A stretch of 64,000 nt of DNA, taken from Alphaproteobacteria bacterium (GTDB lineage: Bacteria > Pseudomonadota > Alphaproteobacteria > Caulobacterales > Hyphomonadaceae). A program made the translations under genes and the position numbers. Numbering within the stretch: the first letter of the stretch is position 1; each line of letters begins with the position of its first letter. The stretch is from NCBI GenBank assembly GCA_018827375.1, contig JAHJYW010000010.1, forward strand, positions 62,001-126,000, given 5' to 3'. Below are positions 46,975-55,815 of this stretch, piece after piece. The notes under the pieces are model-generated. The model did not search any database. It saw only the letters and a list, made by a program, of their open reading frames with translations, and was not told where the DNA came from.

Positions 46975-49900
46975 CTAGAACTTGTAGCGTGCGCCGAGCA
47001 GGTAACGCGGGGAGAGTTCATAAGAGTAGTAGAACTGCTCCGGAACGCGGTGGTAGACCCGCTGGTCTTCGCCGGTGATGTTGATCGCCTCGAAGGACAC
47101 AGCGACGTGCTCGTTGATGTCATAGCTGACATTCAGATCGAACTGGCCGTAGTCTTCCACATACACGCCGCTGCGGTCACCAGTCTGGTTGGTGGCCTGA
47201 AGGAACGTATCCCGCCAGTTATATGCCAGACGCGCCGAGAGGCCGTAGTTCTCATAGATCGCCGTGAAGTTGGCAGAGTCAGAGAGGCCGACCAGAGCGA
47301 ACTGGTTCTCATAAGGCGAAGCTGCCGGATCCAGTTCCACATCGCCGTTGACCATCGTGTAGTTGGCCGCAAAGCCGAACCCGGTCTCGCCGAAGAAGTG
47401 CTGCCAGGCAAACTCGATACCGTCGATATTGCCTTCCTTGTTATTGATCGGCTGAGAGACCGCGAAGGTTAGCAGCGGATCATTGGCGTCGGCACTTACG
47501 TCATAGAGACCAAGAATGGAGTCGACATATGCTTGTGGAAGCGCGCCGCCCACCAGGTTGGACTGGAATTCGGCCTGTGCAGCAGCGACATTGCCGCCAT
47601 TCGCATCAATCAAGGCAACCATGGTGAAGAGGTTGGCTTCCGACTGATCGACCCCGAGCGCGTTGATGACATCAAGCGCGTCGCCGGACCTTGTACCTGC
47701 GGCGCCCGAAGCAGGGTCCCGGAGGCCGAACAGGTTTCGCTCAACAACGCCGTTGCCGATGAAGTTCTTCACGCGCTTGTCGAAATAGCCAACCGAGATG
47801 TAGCTCGTGTCGCCATAGTACCACTCGACCGAAACGTCGAAGTTATCAGACTCGAGTGGCAAAAGAGCGGGGTTTTGCGAGCTGCCGGTCACTTGGCCAC
47901 CCAATACTGACGGACGGTTTGGTTGGTCGGCGGTCGTCGAAGCAAACAGGTTGCTGTAAGCGACGCGCCCAATCGTCTTCGAATATGAAGCGCGAGCGAC
48001 GATATTGTCCGTTACGTCGAGCTGGAAGTCGACATTTGGCAGGATGTGGTCGTAGTTGCCTTCGCCCGACAGATCTTGCTTGTCGCCGGACTGCTGGACT
48101 AGGAAGTCGTTATCGGCTGTCCAGAGAATGCCCGAAGGAACCGATTGAAGCGTGTTCGCTGTCACCTTCGTATCTTCGTACCGAATACCTGCACTTACGC
48201 GTGCCGGACGGCTGAGCAGTTCGCTTTCCATTTCGAATTGCGCAAAGATTGAGGTGATCTCTTCCGCAACTATATCATCCGTCTCCGATACGTTTACTGC
48301 GTTGCCTGGGTATGCTGCGGACATGGCTGTGAAGAGTTCCGTTGCACTGCCGCGGAACGCGGTGTCTGCCTGGCCAACAGGGATGTCGTCAAACACGCAG
48401 CTCAGGCAATAGGCTTCCATGATGCCTGGAGCAAACTGTTCGACATCGCGCGGATTGCTGAAGCCCCAGCTGCCGAGATCCTGCTGGGTTGTCCGTGTGG
48501 TGCGGTTCATCTCGGTGTCGCGATAGTTACCGCCCACGGTCAGGCTGCTCGAGTCAAAGTCCCAGACAAAGCGCATGTCGATCTCGTCGACTTCGTGCTT
48601 CATGTTTGAAGCAGCCGAACGTGCCACCTGCGATGCCAGGTCTCCAACATCGAGAGCACCATTGTTATTGCCGCTGGCGCTATCATCGATCGTGTAGGAC
48701 TGGATCGGATAACCACCGCGGAAATCGACAGAGTGCTGCAGGATGACTGGTGCGCCAATCGCGACGAACGTTGCCGAATGGCCTAGCGGGTTGTTGCCGC
48801 CAGACGTGGCTTCGGAAGTATGCGCATCGAGAATGAAGCGGCCGCGATCGCTGAACTCCCATTCGGCGTTGAAGCCGATAGACGTCAGTTCATCCTTGGT
48901 CGCGCGGTTGGTCTGCTCGAAGCCGATATCCTTGGTGCCATTGTTGTTTTCCTGAAGGAAGACAGCTGTTGCGACAGGGCCATCATTGTCGAAAATGATC
49001 TGATCAAACGGTGTCGCGAACCAGTTGGTCTGCTCATACCGGTCTTCTTCCGCCTTGTTCTGTGCATAAGTCACGTCGCCGGTCAGCGTCAGGTTGTCCA
49101 TTGGACGGAATTGCATAACCAGCTGACCATTTACACGCTCGCGGCTGATATCCGAGAAGTCATAACGGCTATCCTGCGGAACGGCCCAAAGCTGATCGTC
49201 GGCGGGTGGGTTGGTGACATCTGTTGTCCCGTTGCCGCGGACATAACCGCTGTCGCCGAACAGACCGTCGACCGCCGGATCGAAGACCAGCCAGTCATTA
49301 ACCTGTTGTGTTGGTGCACCGGAATCCCGCTTGGAATACGATCCAAACACGCCCACGCCGAAGCGCTCGGTGTTGTCCGTCCAGCTCGCCAGCCCCGTCA
49401 GCTCAGGCGTGTAGTCGTCTCCGCCTTCATTGCTTGTATCATTAAGCACTTTGACGCCGGCCGATGCCTGGAGCCCCGGATTGTCCAGAGGGCGGCGTGT
49501 CCGGATATTGACAGTCGCGCCGATACCGCCTGACGGCAGGATCGCCTGTCCTGTCTTGTAAACTTCGAGGCTGCTGACGCCTTCTGAAGCCAGATTGGAG
49601 AAGTCGAATGAGCGGTCGCCGCCAGCGCCATAGTTGCCGCGCTCGCCGATGACCCCGATGTCTGCGGTGGGCAGTGTGCGGCCATTCAGTGTGACGAGGT
49701 TGAAGTCGGGACCAAAGCCCCGGACCGTGATTTTGGAGCCTTCACCATTCGAGCGGTCGATGGACACGCCGGTGATGCGCTGAAGCGATTCAGCAAGGTT
49801 GGTGTCGGGAAACTTGCCGATGTCCTCGGCGGAAATGGCATCCAGAACGCCGTTCGATTCACGCTTGAGGTCCATCGCACGCTCAAGTGAACCGCGGATA

Positions 49901-50064
49901 CCCTGCACCACGACAACTTCCTGTCGGGATTCCTCGTCCACGGCTTCCTGAGCTGATGCCGACATCGCACCCATGAGCGACACAGCCGAGACGCCGCAGA
50001 GTAGGGCGGCCCACTTGGGTCTGCGACTGCCGCGCACACCAATTTCTTCCTTGGTAAAGGTCAT
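46975..50064 (-). CDS. TonB-dependent receptor, TonB-Xanth-Caul type
   Basis: A 1029-residue outer-membrane receptor. A long signal peptide region (MTFTKEEIGVRG..., hydrophobic core ALLCGVSAVSLMGAMSASA) precedes the TonB box EVVVVQGIR. The plug reads DAISAEDIGKFPDTNLAESL, ITGVSIDRSNGEGSKITVRG, the hallmark of the Xanthomonas/Caulobacter receptor group used for plant-glycan oligosaccharides. The C-terminus is YLLGARYKF. GGGAGGAAG precedes the ATG at 50064, which decides that start. Two XylR-like operators lie upstream and the GH3 gene is divergent, so xylo-oligosaccharides are the likely ligand. Confidence 0.94.
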   Translation of the reverse strand: MTFTKEEIGVRGSRRPKWAALLCGVSAVSLMGAMSASAQEAVDEESRQEVVVVQGIRGSLERAMDLKRESNGVLDAISAEDIGKFPDTNLAESLQRITGVSIDRSNGEGSKITVRGFGPDFNLVTLNGRTLPTADIGVIGERGNYGAGGDRSFDFSNLASEGVSSLEVYKTGQAILPSGGIGATVNIRTRRPLDNPGLQASAGVKVLNDTSNEGGDDYTPELTGLASWTDNTERFGVGVFGSYSKRDSGAPTQQVNDWLVFDPAVDGLFGDSGYVRGNGTTDVTNPPADDQLWAVPQDSRYDFSDISRERVNGQLVMQFRPMDNLTLTGDVTYAQNKAEEDRYEQTNWFATPFDQIIFDNDGPVATAVFLQENNNGTKDIGFEQTNRATKDELTSIGFNAEWEFSDRGRFILDAHTSEATSGGNNPLGHSATFVAIGAPVILQHSVDFRGGYPIQSYTIDDSASGNNNGALDVGDLASQVARSAASNMKHEVDEIDMRFVWDFDSSSLTVGGNYRDTEMNRTTRTTQQDLGSWGFSNPRDVEQFAPGIMEAYCLSCVFDDIPVGQADTAFRGSATELFTAMSAAYPGNAVNVSETDDIVAEEITSIFAQFEMESELLSRPARVSAGIRYEDTKVTANTLQSVPSGILWTADNDFLVQQSGDKQDLSGEGNYDHILPNVDFQLDVTDNIVARASYSKTIGRVAYSNLFASTTADQPNRPSVLGGQVTGSSQNPALLPLESDNFDVSVEWYYGDTSYISVGYFDKRVKNFIGNGVVERNLFGLRDPASGAAGTRSGDALDVINALGVDQSEANLFTMVALIDANGGNVAAAQAEFQSNLVGGALPQAYVDSILGLYDVSADANDPLLTFAVSQPINNKEGNIDGIEFAWQHFFGETGFGFAANYTMVNGDVELDPAASPYENQFALVGLSDSANFTAIYENYGLSARLAYNWRDTFLQATNQTGDRSGVYVEDYGQFDLNVSYDINEHVAVSFEAINITGEDQRVYHRVPEQFYYSYELSPRYLLGARYKF

Positions 50065-50176
50065 AGACTTCCTCCCTCTGAACGTCGACGTCATCACCAG
50101 ATGCGCCGAACTTGCTTTTAATTTGGTCATGGCCGGGTATTCCGGACTTCATGCCTGAGTTGATGCGACCACGAAA

Positions 50177-50190
50177 TGTTTGCGCTATCA
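50177..50190. promoter_or_regulatory. XylR-like operator upstream of the receptor (proximal)
   Basis: TGTTTGCGCTATCA, reverse complement TGATAGCGCAAACA, matches the pattern TGRTARCGCTAWCA shared with the xyl promoters in 13 of 14 positions. It is 113 bp upstream of the receptor ATG. Confidence 0.62.
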
Positions 50191-50207
50191 ATAGGGCATC
50201 ATAAAAA

Positions 50208-50221
50208 TGTTAGCGATGTCA
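50208..50221. promoter_or_regulatory. XylR-like operator upstream of the receptor (distal)
   Basis: TGTTAGCGATGTCA, reverse complement TGACATCGCTAACA, has one strong half (CGCTAACA) and a weaker one. It lies 17 bp beyond the proximal site, about 1.7 helical turns away. Confidence 0.48.
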
Positions 50222-50408
50222 GAAAAGTGTGTCGTATTGGCAACACCTCACTTTTAGGTCGAATTCCATGATTGCGCGCGCGTGCAATATTATTGAAGGC
50301 GCATTCGGGTCGGAAAGGGCTTGGCGAGAGATATGTTAGCGTGCAACAAAGAAGAAAATGCGAGTGGAGATAGGCACGATGCGATGTCTCCCACATATGG
50401 AGGAATAC

Positions 50409-53114
50409 ATGCAGGCGACATTCAGAACAAAGAGCACTCGATTTCGGGAGACGGTGGCAATCGCTGCTCTGATTGCAGGAGTCGCAGCATGTGCAGGTGT
50501 TTCTGGCGAGCCCGTAAACGATTCGGCGCCCGCCACTCAACTCGTGGAAAACAACCTCCAGGACGCCACGTATGAGTATCCCTTTCAGGATCCTGCCTTA
50601 AGCCCGGAAGAGCGTGCTGCGGACTTGGTGGGTCGTCTCACGCTCGCTGAAAAATCTGAGCAGATGTATGACAAGGCGACGCCGATCGAACGTCTCGGCA
50701 TTCGCAAACACAACTGGTGGAACGAGGCGCTGCATGGAGTCGCGCGCGCTGGTGAGGCAACCGTCTTTCCGCAAGCGATTGGCCTTGCGGCAACATGGGA
50801 TGAGGACCTGATGCTTGAGGTTGCGACGGCTATCTCGGATGAGGGCCGCGCCAAGCACAACAATTTCGCGAGCCAGGGCGTGTACGAGATGTATACGGAT
50901 CTGACTTTCTGGTCGCCAAACATCAATATCTTCCGCGATCCGCGCTGGGGCCGGGGGCAGGAGACCTATGGTGAGGATCCATTCCTGACCGGCAGGATGG
51001 CAACAAACTTCGTCAACGGCATTCAGGGAGACGACGAGAAGTATCTGAAAGCTGTCGCAACAGTGAAGCATTTTGCCGTGCATTCAGGCCCCGAGACCAC
51101 TCGTCACTCCGATGACTATGATCCCACAGAAGCCGACCTGCACGAAACCTATCTCGGTGCATTCAAGGCCGCTTTTGACAACACCGAGGTTGCATCGGTC
51201 ATGTGCGCCTACAACGCTTTCCGTGGCGCGCCAGCGTGCGGCAGCGAGGAGTTGATGGTCGATATTCTGCGCGGCGAACTCGGCTTCGATGGATACGTTG
51301 TGTCTGACTGCGGCGCTATCGGTGACTTCTACTATGACTATGCCCACAACTACGTAGCTACGCGTGCAGAGGCGGCTGCGCTGTCTGTCAAAATGGGAAC
51401 GGATCTGAATTGCGGAGATGGCGAGGGCAACAAGATGGATGCTCTTCCGGAAGCCGTCGCGCTAGGCCTGATTGACGAAGCAACCATAGATCAGGCCGTC
51501 ACGCGGTTATTCACGGCAAGGTTTCGCCTCGGTGAATTCGACAAGGACGTGCCATACGCCGACATTCCCTACGACGTCGTTGCAAGTGAAAAGAACCTGG
51601 CGCTGTCGGCTGAAGCGGCGCGTGATTCGCTTGTCCTCCTGAAGAATGAAGGTGTCTTGCCTTTGAAAGAGGGGACAAAGGTCGCGGTGATCGGGCCCAA
51701 CGCTGACAATCATCTGACACTCGTCGCGAATTACTATGGCTATCCGACTGCACCCGTTACCGCACTGGAAGGTGTGATTGCCAAGGCCGGGGCCGCGAAT
51801 GTGACCTACTCTGCCGGCTCTGCACTCGCCGGTCATGTCTTCGCGAATCACGCGCCAGTCGAAGCGAGCGTGCTCAAGCACATGAATGACAAGGGCGTTC
51901 TGGAACCCGGCCTCACCATGAAGAGCTGGGACAATCCTGCCCGCGACGGAGATCCGGTTTCGGTAGGTGTCGACGCGCAAATTGATCATCATTGGAAGAC
52001 GTCGCCCATCAATGGGAACATTGCGGACGAGTTCTCGATTATCTGGAGTGGTGTGATCGTCCCGGAGGAAGATGGTCTTTATAGCTTCAAGGTGCCGCAA
52101 TCATCGGAGGCAACTGTTGCAGGCAAGGCTATCAGCGAGGGACCGGTCGAGATGAAGGCCGGCGAGGCCTATCCCGTTGAGTACACCCTCACGGTAAAGC
52201 GGAACTGGCCGATCAATACGATCGAACCGACCGCCAAACTGGAATGGGTCAATACGTCCAGTGATTGGGCGGGTGAGGCTATGGCGGCGGCCGCGGATGC
52301 CGATGTCGTTCTCTTCTTCGGCGGTATCGACGCTGAGCTTGAAGGCGAGGAGATGAGCGTCAAGATTGACGGCTTCCTTGGCGGGGATCGGACAAACCTC
52401 AAGCTGCCGCAGGTGCAGGAAGACCTGCTGAAGAGATTGCATGCCACCGGCAAGCCGGTCGTGCTGATCAATTTCTCCGGCAGTGCCATGGCGCTCAACT
52501 GGGAAGACGAAAATTTGCCGGCCATCGTCCAGGCTTTCTATCCGGGTGAAAAGGCAGGTGTCGCGATCGCAGACCTGCTTTGGGGTGACTACAGCCCGTC
52601 AGGCCGGCTGCCGGTGACATTCTACAAGTCACTCGACGGTCTGCCGGCGTTTGACGACTATTCGATGCAGAACCGGACATATAAATACTACGAGGGAGAG
52701 CCGCTCTATCCGTTCGGCTACGGATTAAGCTACACGACTTTCAAGTATTCGGACATTTCTGTGCCTGAAAATCCTGCTGGATCGGATGCGATGCCGGTGT
52801 CCGTGACCGTGACGAATGCGGGTGACCGGGCCGGACGCGAAGTCGTGCAGGCTTATGTCCAGCTTGAAAACAGGCCAAACCCATCGACACCGCGCGTCGA
52901 GTTGGTTGCCTTCGATGCAGTCGATCTGGCGCCCGGCGAAAGTAAGCGTGTTTCGTTCGACCTGTCGCCTGAACGGCTCGGTTACTTTGACGAGGCCGGC
53001 AAACTCGTCGCACCTTCAGGCATGTCGGCAACACTCTCGGTCGGCGGGGGGCAGCCCGGCTTTGTCACGGAGGATGGCGCGGTCTCAGCGAAGGTCAACT
53101 TCGCCGGGGAATAG
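50409..53114 (+). CDS. GH3 beta-xylosidase/glucosidase lipoprotein with PA14 insert
   Basis: A 901-residue exported glycosidase. The start at 50409 follows GGAGG and gives a lipoprotein signal with Cys28 in VAAC; an earlier in-frame ATG lacks both. The GH3 N-terminal barrel contains KHFAVHSGPE (about 220-229) and the nucleophile Asp300 in GYVVSDCGAI. The second domain starts near VLLKNEGVLPL, a PA14-like insert lies around residues 520-600 (IVPEEDGLYSFKV), and a fibronectin III-like domain closes the protein. This order is typical of periplasmic or surface beta-xylosidases. It is divergent from the xylan-type receptor and convergent with the esterase. Confidence 0.92.
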   Translation: MQATFRTKSTRFRETVAIAALIAGVAACAGVSGEPVNDSAPATQLVENNLQDATYEYPFQDPALSPEERAADLVGRLTLAEKSEQMYDKATPIERLGIRKHNWWNEALHGVARAGEATVFPQAIGLAATWDEDLMLEVATAISDEGRAKHNNFASQGVYEMYTDLTFWSPNINIFRDPRWGRGQETYGEDPFLTGRMATNFVNGIQGDDEKYLKAVATVKHFAVHSGPETTRHSDDYDPTEADLHETYLGAFKAAFDNTEVASVMCAYNAFRGAPACGSEELMVDILRGELGFDGYVVSDCGAIGDFYYDYAHNYVATRAEAAALSVKMGTDLNCGDGEGNKMDALPEAVALGLIDEATIDQAVTRLFTARFRLGEFDKDVPYADIPYDVVASEKNLALSAEAARDSLVLLKNEGVLPLKEGTKVAVIGPNADNHLTLVANYYGYPTAPVTALEGVIAKAGAANVTYSAGSALAGHVFANHAPVEASVLKHMNDKGVLEPGLTMKSWDNPARDGDPVSVGVDAQIDHHWKTSPINGNIADEFSIIWSGVIVPEEDGLYSFKVPQSSEATVAGKAISEGPVEMKAGEAYPVEYTLTVKRNWPINTIEPTAKLEWVNTSSDWAGEAMAAAADADVVLFFGGIDAELEGEEMSVKIDGFLGGDRTNLKLPQVQEDLLKRLHATGKPVVLINFSGSAMALNWEDENLPAIVQAFYPGEKAGVAIADLLWGDYSPSGRLPVTFYKSLDGLPAFDDYSMQNRTYKYYEGEPLYPFGYGLSYTTFKYSDISVPENPAGSDAMPVSVTVTNAGDRAGREVVQAYVQLENRPNPSTPRVELVAFDAVDLAPGESKRVSFDLSPERLGYFDEAGKLVAPSGMSATLSVGGGQPGFVTEDGAVSAKVNFAGE

Positions 53115-53132
53115 CGCGGGGCACGTGGGGCA

Positions 53133-53158
53133 CTCCCGCTCCCAATTGGGGGCGGGAG
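53133..53158. terminator. hairpin between convergent GH3 and esterase genes
   Basis: CTCCCGCTCCC-AATT-GGGGGCGGGAG pairs over 11 positions with one mismatch in the 52-bp gap between the two stops, as expected of a bidirectional terminator. Confidence 0.72.
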
Positions 53159-53166
53159 ACACCTGC

Positions 53167-55113
53167 TCAATCCACCACAAGGCTGAAGGGAACCACCGGA
53201 ACGTTGGTGTCCGAGAAGAGGTTGCAAAAAGGGGCGTCGCCCCAGCAATAGCGAACCACGGCAGGCTCCAAATCTGCAGGAACTTCGATACGTATGCTCC
53301 TGCCATTCAGGCTCGCGTCCGCCCACTCGCATCTGCCCGAAATATCGCAGGCTTGAAAAGCGACCGGCCTGTCAGACCCGATCACCTTCAGTCCTTCGGA
53401 AGGCATTTCCATTTCAATGGAACCTTGGATCCGAGTTGCGCGCGATGGCGCGATGCCATCGGCGAAGCCTCCCTGTTGGCCGTCGAGTACATCGAAAACA
53501 TCTTTCACCCGCTCGGCAACCAGCTGCTTGTTGGGTGGATGTATGTCTGTCCGGTCGCCAGCATCAATGGTAACAGCCAGTCCTGTCAGCGGATCATTGA
53601 GCGCAACGATACGCTCGGCTTCCCTGACATCGGACCATCCGGAAGGTCCCGCTTCATCCGGCATCGCCCCATAGCCCGGCAACTGCACCACTACGACCGG
53701 TAACTCGGCGCCAAAATCCTGCCGCCAGCGTGCAATCAGTTGGCCAAGAAGCGGCTCATATCGCTCGCCGCGATCCGTATTGCTTTCGCCTTGATACCAG
53801 ATGGCGCCCCGCAGGGGGTATCCCGCCAGCGGCGCTGTCATGGCATTATGGATCGTTGTGTAGCCGCTCACCGATTCCCATGGCGGCTGCGGCCCGCCGG
53901 GTTTGTCCTCGCTGATAACCTTGTATGACCAGTCCCTGCCAAGCGGCAGGATATTGCCAGAGGTGAGTTTCAGGCTGACAGCATCAGCTGGCCCCATCAT
54001 TCCACCGGGTCCGTAGGTGTTTCGCACATTGACGATGATCGTGTTCTTGCCTGCCTTCAGGAATCCGGCGGGAACGGCATAGGTCCGCGCGTCAGTCCAG
54101 CTGGAAGTCGAGCCAAGAAAATGACCGTTGATCCAGGTCGCGTCAGTGTCGTCGAACAGACCAAGCGACAAGGCCCCGCCCTCGCGCGCCTGAACGGCTG
54201 AAAGCGTAAAAGACCTGCCAAACCAGACGCGGCCGAGATGATCTTTCAGCTCCGGATCGTCATATGTCTGCCAGTCGGCCATTTCAGCTGGTGCGGGTTT
54301 CCATCCCGTACCATCCGCATCGTCTGCCCACGTCGTGTCGCCATCATAGAACGCGCGCCACCAGTGTTCCCATTCTTCGCCATAGGCGACCATGGCTGCA
54401 TGCTTGTCCTGTGCGAAGAGGAACAACTGCTCAAGCTGCGCCGAAAAACCGCCCACACGTTCCAGGTCATCCGCCGAGAGCCACGCCTCAATCTGCGAAC
54501 CGCCCCATGACGCATCGATCAGGCCGAGCGGGACACCGCTGTCTTCCTGCAAAGCCTTGCCCGACAAATAGCAGACGGCCGAAAAATCCCTGACGGTTTC
54601 AGGTGTGGCGCCTTCCCACACAGTGCCTTCCGGCAGCGCTTCAAGAGGCCTGATGCTCGTGACCTGCGGGATTGTCATGAGCCGGATTTCCGGGTTGTCC
54701 GCACTCGCAATCACCCGGTCGGGATTCAGCGCCCTGTAAACCGGGAACTCCATGTTTGACTGGCCCGAGCACAGTATGACGTCGCCCACCAAAATATCGT
54801 CGTAACGGGATGTGCCGGACGAGTCCTGTATGGACAGTGTGTATGGTCCACCGGCCTGCATGGCTGGCAGCTCGGTCCGCCACGCGCCTTGCTTGTCTGC
54901 CTGGGTGACCATCTCGACACCGGCCATCTCGACCAAGACGCGCGATCCCGGCACTGCAGAACCGCGCAGCGGGACAGGCACCTCTCGCTGGACGACTGCG
55001 GAACGCAGGACGGGCCCAGTCAGCGCTGGTTCAGCGAAAGCTGAAAACTGAATAGCCGGTACAATCGCCGCGCAGCCCAAAAGCATGACGCGTATCCTAT
55101 GTCTGACTGTCAT
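53167..55113 (-). CDS. exported sialate O-acetylesterase-like carbohydrate esterase
   Basis: A 648-residue esterase of the SASA/SGNH group with a signal peptide (LLGCAAIVPAIQFSAFA). The nucleophile motif is CSGQSNMEFPV (Ser116), with DASWGGSQIEAW and WYQGESN as family motifs and the Asp-His pair in DIHPPNKQ near the C-terminus. A galactose-binding-like jelly roll (about residues 260-390, GRSFTLSAVQAREGG) is inserted. In a xylan locus the obvious substrate is O-acetyl groups on xylan or xylo-oligomers; members of this family also act on sialic acids. It is the last gene of xylB-xylA-tal-esterase, 42 bp after tal. Confidence 0.88.
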   Translation of the reverse strand: MTVRHRIRVMLLGCAAIVPAIQFSAFAEPALTGPVLRSAVVQREVPVPLRGSAVPGSRVLVEMAGVEMVTQADKQGAWRTELPAMQAGGPYTLSIQDSSGTSRYDDILVGDVILCSGQSNMEFPVYRALNPDRVIASADNPEIRLMTIPQVTSIRPLEALPEGTVWEGATPETVRDFSAVCYLSGKALQEDSGVPLGLIDASWGGSQIEAWLSADDLERVGGFSAQLEQLFLFAQDKHAAMVAYGEEWEHWWRAFYDGDTTWADDADGTGWKPAPAEMADWQTYDDPELKDHLGRVWFGRSFTLSAVQAREGGALSLGLFDDTDATWINGHFLGSTSSWTDARTYAVPAGFLKAGKNTIIVNVRNTYGPGGMMGPADAVSLKLTSGNILPLGRDWSYKVISEDKPGGPQPPWESVSGYTTIHNAMTAPLAGYPLRGAIWYQGESNTDRGERYEPLLGQLIARWRQDFGAELPVVVVQLPGYGAMPDEAGPSGWSDVREAERIVALNDPLTGLAVTIDAGDRTDIHPPNKQLVAERVKDVFDVLDGQQGGFADGIAPSRATRIQGSIEMEMPSEGLKVIGSDRPVAFQACDISGRCEWADASLNGRSIRIEVPADLEPAVVRYCWGDAPFCNLFSDTNVPVVPFSLVVD

Positions 55114-55155
55114 CCTGTATCGTCTCCGTCTCTTGAGAAAGCCGCAGCAGGATTC

Positions 55156-55806
55156 CTAGATCGTGATCCCTGCCGTCTTGGCGTCTGCCAGGAATGTCTC
55201 GAGGCCTTTAGCCGTCAACACATGGTCTGCCAGCGCGCTGATGACGTTGGGCGGCGCCGTCATCACATCCGCGCCAATCAGCGCGCATTCCTTCACATGA
55301 AGGGGGCCTCGGATCGAAGCAGCGAGTATCTGCGTTTCGAACATGTAGTTGTCATAGATCGTGCGGATCTCGCGAATGAGGTCGAGTCCATCGACATGGA
55401 TATCATCCAGTCGGCCGATGAAGGGCGAGATATAGGTCGCGCCAGCCTTTGCTGCGAGCAGGGCTTGGTTCGCTGAAAAGCAGAGCGTCACATTGGTTTG
55501 CGTGCCATCATCCGAGAGCGTCTTGCAGACCTGAAGGCCAGCCAGCGTCAAGGGCAGCTTTACAACCACATTTGGCGCAATCGCCGCCAGCTTGCGGCCC
55601 TGTTCCAGCATCCCGTCCGCATCAACGGCAATCACCTCAGCGCTTACAGGGCCTGAAACGATGCCGCATATCTCGGCGATCGTTTCCTTGAAGTCGCGGC
55701 CCGATTTCTTGATCAGGCTGGGATTGGTCGTCACCCCATCTACGAGACCGAGAGCGTTCAGTTCTGCGATGGCATCAAGGTCGGCAGTATCGACAAAAAA
55801 TTGCAT
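55156..55806 (-). CDS. tal: transaldolase, short TalC/MipB type
   Basis: This 216-residue class I aldolase moves dihydroxyacetone units between sugar phosphates in the non-oxidative pentose phosphate pathway. The N-terminus [14 protein letters not shown] and GVTTNPSLI are typical; the Schiff-base lysine is Lys83 in VVKLPLT. Two positions distinguish it from the fructose 6-phosphate aldolases of similar size: a Glu (Glu57, SAEVIA) replaces their Gln, and a Phe in YISPFIGR replaces their Tyr. Both favour true transaldolase activity. It follows xylA by 9 bp, a sensible place to handle xylulose 5-phosphate flux. Confidence 0.92.
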   Translation of the reverse strand: MQFFVDTADLDAIAELNALGLVDGVTTNPSLIKKSGRDFKETIAEICGIVSGPVSAEVIAVDADGMLEQGRKLAAIAPNVVVKLPLTLAGLQVCKTLSDDGTQTNVTLCFSANQALLAAKAGATYISPFIGRLDDIHVDGLDLIREIRTIYDNYMFETQILAASIRGPLHVKECALIGADVMTAPPNVISALADHVLTAKGLETFLADAKTAGITI

Positions 55807-55815
55807 GGGGCGATC

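Larger units (their letters stand above)
50065..50408. other. 344 bp divergent control region, receptor / GH3
   Basis: No gene. It holds two operator-like 14-mers nearer the receptor, and a half-site TGTTAGCG at 50334-50341 nearer GH3 that does not complete the palindrome. The GH3 ribosome binding site GGAGG is at its right edge. Confidence 0.6.

Noticed and set aside
50334-50347. A further XylR-like operator next to the GH3 gene
   Set aside because: Only the TGTTAGCG half is present; the other half does not match the pattern.
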